From NCBI RefSeq assembly GCF_001184025.1, contig NZ_BBYG01000011.1, forward strand, positions 517,574 to 581,573: a stretch of 64,000 nt of DNA, written 5' to 3'. Of this stretch, positions 51,159-59,513 are shown in pieces (within the stretch, counting starts at the first letter, position 1; each line of letters opens with the position of its first letter). Position numbers and translations under genes: made by a program. Source of the DNA: Streptomyces maremycinicus (GTDB taxonomy: Bacteria; Actinomycetota; Actinomycetes; Streptomycetales; Streptomycetaceae). The notes beneath the pieces were generated by a model, which searched no databases, was not told the DNA's origin, and was given only the letters and a program-made list of their open reading frames with translations.

Positions 51159-52207
51159 CCCGGCTGATCCCCTCACCGGTCGTCGTGGACATCCGCCCGG
51201 GTGCCCTCGACGACCTGGTCGGGGTCCTCGCCGACGAGCGCATCTCGCACTCGGGCAAGCTCGCGATCGCCGTCAGCGGCGGCTCGGGCGCCCGGCTGCG
51301 CGAGCGCCTCACCCCCGCCCTGCCCGGCGCCACCTGGTACGAGGTCGGCGGCGGGACCCTCGACGACGCCGTGCGGCTGGCCACCGACATAAGGGCCGGC
51401 CACTTCGACGCGGTCGTCGGCCTGGGCGGCGGCAAGATCATCGACTGCGCCAAGTTCGCCGCGGCACGCGTGGGCCTCCCGCTCGTCGCCGTACCGACGA
51501 ACCTCGCGCACGACGGCCTGTGCTCCCCGGTCGCCACCCTCGACAACGACGCGGGCCGCGGCTCCTACGGGGTGCCGACCCCGATCGCCGTCGTGATCGA
51601 TCTGGACGTCATCCGCGAGGCCCCGGTCCGCTTCGTGCGGGCCGGCATCGGTGACGCCGTCTCCAACATCTCGGCCATCGCGGACTGGGAGCTCGCCCAC
51701 CGGATCAAGGGCGAGAAGATCGACGGCCTCGCCGCCGCGATCGCCCGCCAGGCCGGCGAGGCGGTGCTGCGCCACCCCGGCGGCATCGGGGACACCGACT
51801 TCCTCCAGGTGCTGGCCGAGGCGCTGGTGCTGAGCGGCATCGCGATGTCGGTGTCGGGCGACTCCCGCCCGTCCTCCGGCGCCTGCCACGAGATCAACCA
51901 CGCCTTCGACCTGCTCTTCCCCAAGCGCGCGGCCGCCCACGGCGAGCAGTGCGGACTCGGCGCGGCCTTCGCGATGTACCTGCGCGGAGCGCACGAGGAG
52001 TCGGCCTACATGGCCCAGGTGCTGCGCCGGCACGGACTTCCGGTGCTGCCGCAGGAGATCGGCTTCACGGTGGACGAGTTCGTCCGTGCCGTGGAGTTCG
52101 CTCCCGAGACCCGTCCCGGCCGTTACACGATCCTCGAACACCTCGACCTCAAGACCGAACAGATCAAGGACATCTACGCCGACTATGTCAAGGCCATCGG
52201 TAGCTGA
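51146..52207 (+). CDS. sn-Glycerol-1-phosphate dehydrogenase-like (iron-containing alcohol dehydrogenase family)
   Basis: 353 aa from GTG 51146 after GGGAG, overlapping the previous gene by 13 bp. The nucleotide-binding GGGKIIDCAKFAA (about 92-104) and VPTNLAHDGLCSPVATL resemble AraM/archaeal G1P dehydrogenase PTxxSxDG. The likely metal ligands are Asp in the region RFVRAGIGDAVSN and the His residues in SGACHEINHAFD and AAAHGEQCGLG. Such enzymes reduce dihydroxyacetone phosphate to glycerol-1-phosphate. A 2-deoxy-scyllo-inosose-like activity is less likely. It is the best clue to a glycerol-1-phosphate-based product. Confidence 0.85.
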   Translation: MPVLTRLIPSPVVVDIRPGALDDLVGVLADERISHSGKLAIAVSGGSGARLRERLTPALPGATWYEVGGGTLDDAVRLATDIRAGHFDAVVGLGGGKIIDCAKFAAARVGLPLVAVPTNLAHDGLCSPVATLDNDAGRGSYGVPTPIAVVIDLDVIREAPVRFVRAGIGDAVSNISAIADWELAHRIKGEKIDGLAAAIARQAGEAVLRHPGGIGDTDFLQVLAEALVLSGIAMSVSGDSRPSSGACHEINHAFDLLFPKRAAAHGEQCGLGAAFAMYLRGAHEESAYMAQVLRRHGLPVLPQEIGFTVDEFVRAVEFAPETRPGRYTILEHLDLKTEQIKDIYADYVKAIGS

Positions 52208-52964
52208 ACTCAGACCGGTCGTCCACCCTCCGGGGGTGAAGGACCGGCGCAGCGGTGAGCACTGGATGGGGCGCCTCTACATGCGTGAGGTGTCCCTGCG
52301 GGTCGACCGCTACCTGGTCAACACCAGGGTCACACCCAACCAGCTCACGTACCTGATGACCGTCTTCGGCGTGCTCGCCGCCCCGGCCCTGCTGGTGCCG
52401 GGGATCACGGGCGCCGTGCTCGGCGTGGTGTGCGTCCAGATGTACCTGCTGCTGGACTGCGTGGACGGCGAGATCGCCCGCTGGAAGAAGCAGTACTCGC
52501 TCGGCGGGGTCTATCTGGACCGGGTCGGGGCGTATCTCACCGACGCCGCCGTCCTGGTCGGCTTCGGCCTGCGCGCCGCCGACCCGTGGGGCGCCGGCCG
52601 GATCGACTGGCTCTGGGCCTTCCTCGGCACGCTGGCCGCGCTCGGCGCGATCCTGATCAAGGCCGAGACCGACCTGGTCGGCGTCGCCCGGCACCAGGGC
52701 GGTCTGCCGCCGGTCAAGGAGTCGGCGTCCGAACCGCGCTCCTCCGGGATGGCGCTCGCCCGCCGCGCCGCCTCGGCGCTCCAGTTCCACCGGCTGATCC
52801 TCGGCATCGAGGCGTCCCTGCTGATCCTGGTCCTGGCGGTCGCCGACCAGGTGCGCGGCGACCTGTTCTTCTCCCGGCTCGGCGTGGCCGTGCTGGCCGG
52901 CATCGCGCTGCTCCAGACCCTGCTGCACCTGGTGTCCATCCTCGCGTCGAGCAGGCTGAAGTGA
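52185..52964 (+). CDS. CDP-alcohol phosphatidyltransferase family protein
   Basis: 259 aa from ATG 52185, overlapping the previous gene by 23 bp; GTG 52236 is an alternative. The catalytic motif is DCVDGEIARWKKQYSLGGVY continuing LDRVGAYLTD, preceded by YLVNTRVTPNQLTYLM. About five or six transmembrane helices are predicted. It is about 260 aa, lacks the large extensions of the first transferase in this cluster and is clearly a second, different enzyme. It ends overlapping the glycosyltransferase start (GTGA). Confidence 0.87.
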   Translation: MSRPSVAELRPVVHPPGVKDRRSGEHWMGRLYMREVSLRVDRYLVNTRVTPNQLTYLMTVFGVLAAPALLVPGITGAVLGVVCVQMYLLLDCVDGEIARWKKQYSLGGVYLDRVGAYLTDAAVLVGFGLRAADPWGAGRIDWLWAFLGTLAALGAILIKAETDLVGVARHQGGLPPVKESASEPRSSGMALARRAASALQFHRLILGIEASLLILVLAVADQVRGDLFFSRLGVAVLAGIALLQTLLHLVSILASSRLK

Positions 52965-53845
52965 GCGCGCCCCAGAAGGTCGGCGCGGTCGTCATCACCA
53001 TGGGCAACCGCCCCGACGAGCTGAGGGCCCTGCTGGACTCGATCGCCAAGCAGGACGGCGACCGGGTCGAGGTGGTCGTGGTCGGCAACGGCTCGCCCGT
53101 CCCGGACGTCCCTGACGGCGTGCGGACGATCGAGCTGCCCGAGAACCTCGGCATCCCCGGCGGCCGCAACGTCGGCATCGAGGCCTTCGGCCCCAGCGGC
53201 CGGGACGTCGACATCCTGCTGTTCCTGGACGACGACGGCCTGCTGGCCCACCACGACACGGCCGAGCTGTGCCGTCGGGCCTTCGACGCCGACCCGAAGC
53301 TGGGCATCGTCAGCTTCCGGATCGCCGACCCGCAGACCGGTGTCACCCAGCGCCGCCACGTACCGCGGCTGCGCGCCTCCGACCCGATGCGCTCCTCCCG
53401 GGTCACCACGTTCCTCGGGGGCGCCAACGCCGTGCGCACCCAGGTCTTCGCGGAGGTGGGCGGACTCCCCGACGAGTTCTTCTACGCCCACGAGGAGACC
53501 GACCTGGCATGGCGGGCCCTCGACGCGGGCTGGATGATCGACTACCGGTCCGACATGGTGCTGTACCACCCGACGACCGCGCCCTCGCGGCACGCGGTGT
53601 ACCACCGCATGGTCGCCCGCAACCGGGTCTGGCTGGCCCGGCGCAACCTTCCCGCTCCGCTGGTCCCCGTCTATCTCGGGGTCTGGCTGCTGCTCACCCT
53701 GGCGCGCCGCCCCTCGGGGTCCGCGCTGAAGGCGTGGTTCGGCGGTTTCCGGGAAGGCTGGAGCACCCCGTGCGGACCTCGTAGGCCCATGAAGTGGCGT
53801 ACGGTGTGGCGGCTGACCCGACTGGGCCGGCCCCCGGTGATCTGA
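52961..53845 (+). CDS. Glycosyltransferase family 2
   Basis: 294 aa from GTG 52961 (GTGA overlap). The GT-A fold elements are VGAVVITMGNRPDELRALLDSI, VVVVGNGSPVPDVP, NLGIPGGRNVGIEAFG, and the metal-binding LLFLDDDGLL. FFYAHEETDLAWRALDAGW gives the acceptor/base region (EETDLAWR). It resembles rhamnosyl/galactofuranosyl-type transferases that build cell-wall polysaccharide. The donor sugar is unknown. It ends 100 bp before the ABC transporter genes. Confidence 0.92.
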   Translation: MSAPQKVGAVVITMGNRPDELRALLDSIAKQDGDRVEVVVVGNGSPVPDVPDGVRTIELPENLGIPGGRNVGIEAFGPSGRDVDILLFLDDDGLLAHHDTAELCRRAFDADPKLGIVSFRIADPQTGVTQRRHVPRLRASDPMRSSRVTTFLGGANAVRTQVFAEVGGLPDEFFYAHEETDLAWRALDAGWMIDYRSDMVLYHPTTAPSRHAVYHRMVARNRVWLARRNLPAPLVPVYLGVWLLLTLARRPSGSALKAWFGGFREGWSTPCGPRRPMKWRTVWRLTRLGRPPVI

Positions 53846-53945
53846 CAAGCTCGTCCCTGAGGGCACCCCGGGCCGTACCGCGGGCCCCCCGGCTCATGCC
53901 GGCCTCGTCAAGGCTGCGCATCCCGAAGACGAAAGTTTCCTACCT

Positions 53946-54875
53946 GTGAGTGAGACAACGCATGACGTCGGAGTCGTGGTGACCGCGCCTCCGTCGCCCG
54001 ACGAGGGACTCACGGCGGCACAGCTGGCCGCCAAGTACGGGCTGGCCGTGAGCGGCGCCCGGCCTGCGCTGCGGGAGTACGTCCGGCAGCTCTGGGGGCG
54101 CCGGCACTTCATCATGGCGTTCTCCCGGGCGAAACTGGCCTCCCAGTACAGCCAGGCCAAGCTCGGCCAGCTGTGGCAGGTGGCCACGCCGCTGCTGAAC
54201 GCGGCCGTGTACTTCATGATCTTCGGCCTGCTGCTCGACGCCGGCCGGGGGATGTCTAAGGAGGTGTACATCCCCTTCCTCGTCACGGGCGTCTTCGTGT
54301 TCACCTTCACGCAGAGCTCGGTGATGACCGGCGTACGGGCGATCTCGGGCAACCTCGGCCTGGTGCGCGCCCTGCACTTCCCGCGCGCCTCGCTGCCGAT
54401 CTCGTTCGCCCTCCAGCAGCTCCAGCAACTGCTGTACTCGATGCTGGTGCTGTTCCTGGTCGTGATCGGCTTCGGCAGCTACCCGGACGCCTCCTGGGCG
54501 CTGATCGTCCCGGTGCTCGTCCTCCAGTTCTGCTTCAACTCCGGCCTGGCGCTGATCTTCGCCCGGGCCGGCGCGAAGACCCCGGACCTGGCGCAGCTGA
54601 TGCCGTTCGTGATGCGGACGTGGATGTACGCCTCCGGCGTGATGTTCTCCATCCCCGTCTTCCTCGCGGACAAGCCGCAGTGGGTGGCCAACATCCTCCA
54701 GTGGAACCCGGCCGCCATCTACATGGACCTGATGCGCTTCGCGCTCATCGAGGAGTACGGCGCCGAGAACCTGCCGGCGCACGTCTGGGCGGTCGCCGGC
54801 GGCTGGGCCGCGCTCGTCGCGCTCGGCGGCTTCGTGTACTTCTGGCAGGCGGAGGAGAGGTACGGCCGTGGTTGA
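53946..54875 (+). CDS. ABC-2 type polysaccharide/polyol-phosphate exporter permease
   Basis: 309 aa; GTG start. The cytosolic N-terminus leads to a pattern typical of Wzm/TagG permeases: REYVRQLWGRRHFIMAFSRAKLASQYSQAKLGQLWQVATPLLNAAVYF. Five to six more transmembrane helices follow, with YASGVMFSIPVFL and LQWNPAAIYMDLMRFAL. Such permeases export undecaprenyl-linked glycans or teichoic acids. The ATPase gene overlaps by 8 bp. The neighbours suggest a product assembled by the CDP-alcohol enzymes and the GT2. Confidence 0.9.
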   Translation: MSETTHDVGVVVTAPPSPDEGLTAAQLAAKYGLAVSGARPALREYVRQLWGRRHFIMAFSRAKLASQYSQAKLGQLWQVATPLLNAAVYFMIFGLLLDAGRGMSKEVYIPFLVTGVFVFTFTQSSVMTGVRAISGNLGLVRALHFPRASLPISFALQQLQQLLYSMLVLFLVVIGFGSYPDASWALIVPVLVLQFCFNSGLALIFARAGAKTPDLAQLMPFVMRTWMYASGVMFSIPVFLADKPQWVANILQWNPAAIYMDLMRFALIEEYGAENLPAHVWAVAGGWAALVALGGFVYFWQAEERYGRG

Positions 54876-55659
54876 GCCGCTTCCGGGACAACGGATCCCG
54901 ACCGTCATCGCCGACGAGGTCCACATCGTCTACCGCGTCAACGGCGCCAAGTCCGGCAAGGGCAGCGCCACCGCGGCGCTCAGCCGCATCGTCAAGCGCG
55001 GCCGCGGCGCGGGCGAGGAACGCGGGGTGCGCAAGGTGCACGCCGTGCGCGGTGTCTCCTTCGTCGCGCACCGCGGCGAGGCCGTCGGCCTGATCGGCTC
55101 CAACGGCTCCGGCAAGTCCACGCTGCTGCGCGCCATCGCGGGTCTGCTGCCGCCGGAGAGCGGCAAGGTCTACACCGACGGCCAGCCCTCGCTGCTCGGC
55201 GTCAACGCGGCCCTGATGAACGACCTCACCGGCGAGCGCAACGTCACCCTCGGCGGGCTCGCGATGGGCATGTCCCGCGAGCAGATCAAGGAGCGCTACC
55301 AGGAGATCGTCGACTTCTCCGGCATCAACGAGAAGGGCGACTTCATCACCCTGCCGATGCGCACCTACTCCTCCGGTATGCAGGCCCGGCTGCGGTTCTC
55401 CATCGCCGCCGCCAAGGACCACGACGTCCTGATGATCGACGAGGCCCTGGCCACCGGTGACGCGAAGTTCCGGGGGCGCTCCGAGGAGCGCATCCGGGAG
55501 CTGCGCGAGCACGCCGGCACGGTGTTCCTGGTGAGCCACAGCAACAAGTCGATCAGGGACACCTGCGACCGCGTGCTGTGGCTGGAACGCGGCGAACTGC
55601 GGCTGGACGGCCCGACCGAAGAGGTCATGCGGGAGTACGAGAAGTTCTCGGGCAAGTAG
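54868..55659 (+). CDS. ABC transporter ATP-binding protein (Wzt/TagH type)
   Basis: 263 aa; GTG after GGAGGAGAGG. Walker A is IGSNGSGKSTLLRAI (about 75), signature is YSSGMQARLRFSIA, and Walker B is DVLMIDEALATGDAKF. The signature YSSGM in place of LSGGQ and the EALA..GDAKF string are hallmarks of Wzt/TagH-type ATPases. It lacks the C-terminal O-antigen-binding domain of Wzt, so substrate recognition probably lies in the permease. An N-terminal ~45-residue segment (HIVYRVNGAKSGKG) precedes the cassette. A terminator follows. Confidence 0.92.
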   Translation: MVEPLPGQRIPTVIADEVHIVYRVNGAKSGKGSATAALSRIVKRGRGAGEERGVRKVHAVRGVSFVAHRGEAVGLIGSNGSGKSTLLRAIAGLLPPESGKVYTDGQPSLLGVNAALMNDLTGERNVTLGGLAMGMSREQIKERYQEIVDFSGINEKGDFITLPMRTYSSGMQARLRFSIAAAKDHDVLMIDEALATGDAKFRGRSEERIRELREHAGTVFLVSHSNKSIRDTCDRVLWLERGELRLDGPTEEVMREYEKFSGK

Positions 55660-55670
55660 CGAGATTCGGC

Positions 55671-55704
55671 CAGGGCCCCGCCGGAACTGTCCGGCGGGGC
55701 CCTG
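55671..55704 (+). terminator. Terminator of the polyol-phosphate/export cluster
   Basis: A perfect 15-bp stem CAGGGCCCCGCCGGA/TCCGGCGGGGCCCTG with loop ACTG, 12 bp past the ATPase stop, closes the seven-gene run. Confidence 0.85.
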
Positions 55705-55802
55705 CGTCTGCAAAGGAAACGTCAACTCCGGCTCAGCCCAGGAATCTTGACGCCAATCGGTGTGTTGTTGTGATGTCCCGGACACCCCCGCGAACCGTGT
55801 CG

Positions 55803-55814
55803 CGTTGTACAACG
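55803..55814. promoter_or_regulatory. Perfect palindrome CGTTGTACAACG upstream of the hopanoid operon
   Basis: A 12-bp perfect palindrome lies about 145 bp before the leader ORF in the 298-bp gap upstream of it. Its size and symmetry suit a TetR-type operator. No regulator gene is adjacent. Confidence 0.5.
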
Positions 55815-55957
55815 TAAGCTGGACCGGCCCCCGAATCGCGCCAAGTGGGGCGAAAACGCACGGTGCCCGCCGCCGGGGTCGCTGGGCGGGCGGCTGGGCG
55901 GCGTGTCCGAAATAGTGTGTATTGGGTCAGCAGTGTAGAACGGGAGATGTGACGGCG

Positions 55958-56023
55958 ATGGCTACGGAAACTCCCCAGACCGACGCAGGCCGTGCCGTCC
56001 CGGCCCCGGGCGGCCGGCGATGA
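55958..56023 (+). CDS. 21-codon leader ORF overlapping the hpnC start
   Basis: ATG at 55958 opens a frame of 21 codons, MATETPQTDAGRAVPAPGGR plus R, stopping at TGA 56021-56023. This TGA overlaps hpnC's ATG (56020-56022) as ATGA. GGGAG lies 11 nt before the ATG. hpnC has no good Shine-Dalgarno of its own, so ribosomes finishing this leader may restart on hpnC. Not conserved as a known family as far as I can tell. It could alternatively be a mere accident of frame. Confidence 0.45.
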   Translation: MATETPQTDAGRAVPAPGGRR

Positions 56024-56931
56024 CGGCGTCCGCAGCGCCGCGCACGGGCGACCCGGAGCGCGGCACCCTCGACAAGGCCGCGGACGAGAACTTTCCGGTG
56101 GCCCCCTTCTTCCTGCCCAGGGCCTGGCGCGACGACCTGATGGCCGTGTACGGCTTCGCCCGGCTCGTCGACGACATCGGTGACGGCGACCTCGCCCCCG
56201 GCGGCGAGGACGCCCGGCTGCTCGGCGTGTCGGCCACCGCCGCCGAGGACCGCCTCACCTTGCTGGACGCCTTCGAGGCGGACCTGCGCCGCGTCTTCGA
56301 CGGCTCCGACGGCCCGCCCCGGCACCCCCTGCTGCGCCGGCTCCAACCGACCGTGCGCCGCCGCTCGCTCGGCCCGGAGCCCTTCCTCGGCCTGATCGCC
56401 GCCAACCGCCAGGACCAGCTCGTCACCCGCTACGAGACCTACGACGACCTGCTCGCCTACTGCGAGCTGTCCGCCAATCCGGTGGGCCGGCTCGTCCTCG
56501 CCGTCACCGGCGCCGCCACCCCCGAACGGATCCGCCGCTCCGACGCGATCTGCACCGCCCTCCAGATCGTCGAGCACCTCCAGGACGTGGCCGAGGACCT
56601 CGGCCGCGACCGGGTCTACCTGCCCGCGGCGGACATGAAGCGCTTTCACGTCAAGGAATCGGATCTGGCCATGAGCACCGCGGGCGCGTCGGTGCGCGCG
56701 CTGGTCGCGTACGAGGCGGAACGCGCCCGCGATCTGCTGAATGAAGGCGCCCCCCTGGTGGGTAGCGTTCACGGCAGGCTGAGGCTGCTGCTCGCGGGTT
56801 TCGTGGCGGGGGGAAGGGCGGCGATCAAGGCGATCGCCGCCGCCGAGTACGACGTCCTTCCCGGCCCGCCCAAGCCCGGCAGGCTCCGGCTGCTGCGCGA
56901 GGTGGGCGTGACCCTGCGAGGAGAGGGGTGA
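56020..56931 (+). CDS. hpnC: Hydroxysqualene synthase (squalene synthase-like HpnC)
   Basis: 303 aa. First gene of the hopanoid operon. Trans-isoprenyl diphosphate synthase fold with two aspartate motifs: RLVDDIGD (about 50) and LQDVAEDLGRDRVYLP (about 190). NFPVAPFFLPRAWRDDLMAVYGFAR and CELSANPVGRLVL are the HpnC signatures. In characterised systems HpnC converts presqualene diphosphate (from HpnD) to hydroxysqualene. The ATG overlaps the stop of a 21-codon leader ORF, and its own stop overlaps hpnD's GTG, so synthesis is coupled along the operon. Confidence 0.95.
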   Translation: MTASAAPRTGDPERGTLDKAADENFPVAPFFLPRAWRDDLMAVYGFARLVDDIGDGDLAPGGEDARLLGVSATAAEDRLTLLDAFEADLRRVFDGSDGPPRHPLLRRLQPTVRRRSLGPEPFLGLIAANRQDQLVTRYETYDDLLAYCELSANPVGRLVLAVTGAATPERIRRSDAICTALQIVEHLQDVAEDLGRDRVYLPAADMKRFHVKESDLAMSTAGASVRALVAYEAERARDLLNEGAPLVGSVHGRLRLLLAGFVAGGRAAIKAIAAAEYDVLPGPPKPGRLRLLREVGVTLRGEG

Positions 56932-57878
56932 TCCGGGCCGTGGAGTCGTCACCGCAGGTGTCCGCGCCGGTACTCGCCGCCTACGGCTACTGCGAGACCG
57001 TCACCGGACAGCAGGCGCGCAACTTCGCGTACGGCATCCGGCTGCTGCCCACGTCCAAGCGCCGTGCGATGTCGGCGCTGTACGCCTTCTCGCGCCGCGT
57101 CGACGACATCGGCGACGGCGTGCTGGAGGACGAGGTCAAGACCGCCAGGCTCGAGGAGACCCGGGCGCTGCTGGCCCGGGTGCGCGCGGGCGAGGTCGAG
57201 GAGGACGACACCGACCCCGTCGCGGTCGCCCTGGCGCACACGGCACGGGTCTTCCCCATCCCGCTGCGCGGCCTGGACGAGCTGATCGACGGCGTGCTGA
57301 TGGACGTGCGCGGCGAGGCCTACGAGACCTGGGACGACCTGAAGGTCTACTGCCGCTGTGTGGCGGGCGCCATCGGGCGGCTCTCGCTCGGCGTGTTCGG
57401 CACCGAACCGGGGGCGCGCGGCGCCGAGCGCGCGCCCGAGTACGCCGACACGCTCGGGCTCGCGCTCCAGCTCACGAACATCCTCAGAGACATCCGCGAG
57501 GACGCCGAGGGCGGCCGCACCTATCTGCCCGCCGACGACCTCGCGAAGTTCGGCTGCTCGGCCGGGTTCGACGGGCCGAAGCCGCCTGAGGGCTCCGACT
57601 TCGCGGGCCTCGTGCACTTCGAGGTGCGGCGGGCCCGCGCCCTCTTCGCCGAGGGCTACCGCCTGCTTCCCCTGCTCGACCGGCGCAGCGGGGCCTGTGT
57701 CGCCGCCATGGCGGGCATCTACCGCCGCCTCCTCGACCGCATCGAGCGCGACCCCGAGGCCGTGCTGCGCGGCCGGGTCTCGCTGCCCGGCCGTGAGAAG
57801 GCCTATGTGGCCGTACGCGGGCTGTCGGGTCTGGACGCCCGCCATGTGTCGCGACGGACCGTCAGGAGGCACCCCTGA
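56928..57878 (+). CDS. hpnD: Presqualene diphosphate synthase HpnD
   Basis: 316 aa; GTG 56928 within GTGA. The two Asp-rich motifs are SRRVDDIGDGV (about 58) and LTNILRDIREDAEGGRTYLP (about 183). YCETVTGQQARNFAYGIRLLP starts the catalytic domain and YCRCVAGAIGRLSLGVFG is characteristic of the family. It joins two farnesyl-PP molecules head-to-head to presqualene diphosphate. It acts upstream of HpnC and HpnE. The stop is joined to a 50-codon ORF by a TGATG overlap. Confidence 0.95.
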   Translation: MIRAVESSPQVSAPVLAAYGYCETVTGQQARNFAYGIRLLPTSKRRAMSALYAFSRRVDDIGDGVLEDEVKTARLEETRALLARVRAGEVEEDDTDPVAVALAHTARVFPIPLRGLDELIDGVLMDVRGEAYETWDDLKVYCRCVAGAIGRLSLGVFGTEPGARGAERAPEYADTLGLALQLTNILRDIREDAEGGRTYLPADDLAKFGCSAGFDGPKPPEGSDFAGLVHFEVRRARALFAEGYRLLPLLDRRSGACVAAMAGIYRRLLDRIERDPEAVLRGRVSLPGREKAYVAVRGLSGLDARHVSRRTVRRHP

Positions 57879-58030
57879 TGGAGGCGACCGGTGACAAAGT
57901 GGGCCAAGGTGATTCCACCGGCGAAAAGCGGCACGCAACCCTCCGGTGCGGCGCGGCGTCCCTGACTGCGACGGCCAGCGGTGCAGAGTTCACACACCAT
58001 GGCCGGTCCGCACGGGAGGGCGCAGGATGA
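57878..58030 (+). CDS. 50-aa protein of unknown function between hpnD and hpnE
   Basis: ATG 57878 overlaps hpnD's TGA (TGATG) and follows a strong AGGAGG; the TGA at 58028-58030 overlaps hpnE's ATG (ATGA). The protein starts MEATGDKVGQGDSTGEKRHA and contains CGAASLTATASGAEFTHHGR. It lacks a membrane segment. I recall a small Streptomyces family (DUF6380) with similar RHATLR..ASLTATA patterns, but cannot verify. Precise fit between two coupled genes and its own Shine-Dalgarno make real translation likely. Codon usage is less GC3-biased than in neighbours (AAA, CAA, GGT), so it may act as a coupling spacer. Confidence 0.62.
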   Translation: MEATGDKVGQGDSTGEKRHATLRCGAASLTATASGAEFTHHGRSAREGAG

Positions 58031-59448
58031 ACGACGAGCAACTCGCGGACGCCTCGGAAGCGTCCGGCCTCTCAGGGCGTACCGCCGTCGTCGTCGGGGG
58101 AGGACTCGCCGGGGTGACCAGCGCGCTCGCGCTCGCCGACGCGGGCGTGCGCGTCACCCTGCTCGAGGGCCGGCCCCGGCTCGGCGGCCTCGCCTTCTCC
58201 TTCCGGCGCGGCGAACTGACCGTGGACAACGGACAGCACGTCTACCTGCGCTGCTGCACCGCCTACCGCTGGTTCCTCGAGCGCATCGAGGGCAGCGCGC
58301 TGGCGCCGTTGCAGGAACGTCTCGACGTGCCCGTCGTCGACGTGGCCAGGCCCGAGGGACGACGGCTCGGCAGACTGCGGCGCGACCCGCTGCCCGTCCC
58401 CCTGCACCTGGGGCGCAGCCTCGCCACGTATCCGCATCTCTCGCTCGCCGAGCGCGCCGGGGTCGGCCGTGCCGCGCTCGCCCTCAAGGGGCTCGACCTC
58501 GCCGATCCACGGCTGGACGCACAGGACTTCGGCAGCTGGCTGACCGCGCACGGCCAGTCGGCACGCGCCGTCGAGGCCCTCTGGGACCTGGTGGGCGTCG
58601 CCACCCTCAACGCGGTCGCGGGCGACTGTTCGCTCGGACTCGCCGCGATGGTGTTCAAGACCGGTCTGCTGTCCGAGCCGGGCGCCGCCGACATCGGCTG
58701 GGCGCACGTCCCGCTGGGCGACCTGCACGACCGGCTCGCCCGCAAGGCGCTCGACTCCGCGGGCGTGCGCACCGAGGTCCGCACCCGCGTCACCTCCCTC
58801 CGTCCGGACGGCAACGGGACGTGGAGCGTCCAGGTTCCCGGCGAGACGCTCCGCGCGGACACGGTCGTCCTCGCCGTACCCCAGCGCGAGGCGTACGACC
58901 TGCTCCCGGACGGAGCGCTGGACCACGCCGAGCGGCTGCTGGAGATCGGCACCGCCCCCATCCTCAACGTGCACGTGGTCTACGACCGCAAGGTGCTCGA
59001 CACCCCCTTCCTCGCGGCGCTGGGCACGCCCGTGCAGTGGGTCTTCGACCGCACCGCCGCCTCCGGACTGCGCGACGGCCAGTACCTCGCCCTGTCCCAG
59101 TCCGCGGCCCACGACGAGATCGACGCACCCGTCGCCGCGCTGCGCGAGCGCTATCTGCCCGAACTCCAGCGGCTGCTGCCCGGCACGCGCGGCGCCGGGG
59201 TACGGGACTTCTTCGTGACCCGGGAGCGCACGGCGACGTTCGCCCCCGCCCCCGGCGTCGGGCGCCTTCGGCCCGGCGCCCGTACCAAAGCCCCCGGCCT
59301 GTACCTGGCCGGAGCGTGGACCGCCACAGGGTGGCCCGCGACCATGGAGAGTGCGGTCCGCAGCGGCGTGAGCGCGGCGGACGCCGCGCTGAGCGCCCTG
59401 GGCCGGCCCCGCCCCCGCCACCTCTTCGAGTTCGAGGAGGCGGCCTGA
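58027..59448 (+). CDS. hpnE: Hydroxysqualene dehydroxylase HpnE
   Basis: 473 aa FAD enzyme of the phytoene-desaturase superfamily. The dinucleotide-binding fold is TAVVVGGGLAGVTSALALADAG (residues 19-40), followed by LLEGRPRLGGLAFSF and NGQHVYLRCCTAYRWFL. The C-terminal FAD motif is PGLYLAGAWTATGWPATMESAVRSG. It removes the hydroxyl group of hydroxysqualene to give squalene, the substrate of the cyclase encoded downstream. Its start overlaps the small ORF's stop, and its stop overlaps a possible start of the prenyl synthase gene. Confidence 0.95.
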   Translation: MNDEQLADASEASGLSGRTAVVVGGGLAGVTSALALADAGVRVTLLEGRPRLGGLAFSFRRGELTVDNGQHVYLRCCTAYRWFLERIEGSALAPLQERLDVPVVDVARPEGRRLGRLRRDPLPVPLHLGRSLATYPHLSLAERAGVGRAALALKGLDLADPRLDAQDFGSWLTAHGQSARAVEALWDLVGVATLNAVAGDCSLGLAAMVFKTGLLSEPGAADIGWAHVPLGDLHDRLARKALDSAGVRTEVRTRVTSLRPDGNGTWSVQVPGETLRADTVVLAVPQREAYDLLPDGALDHAERLLEIGTAPILNVHVVYDRKVLDTPFLAALGTPVQWVFDRTAASGLRDGQYLALSQSAAHDEIDAPVAALRERYLPELQRLLPGTRGAGVRDFFVTRERTATFAPAPGVGRLRPGARTKAPGLYLAGAWTATGWPATMESAVRSGVSAADAALSALGRPRPRHLFEFEEAA

Positions 59449-59513
59449 TGCTCGATCAGCACGGCTCGGCACACCCCCGCACCCTCTCCGGCACCGCAAC
59501 AAGAGGAGAAACA

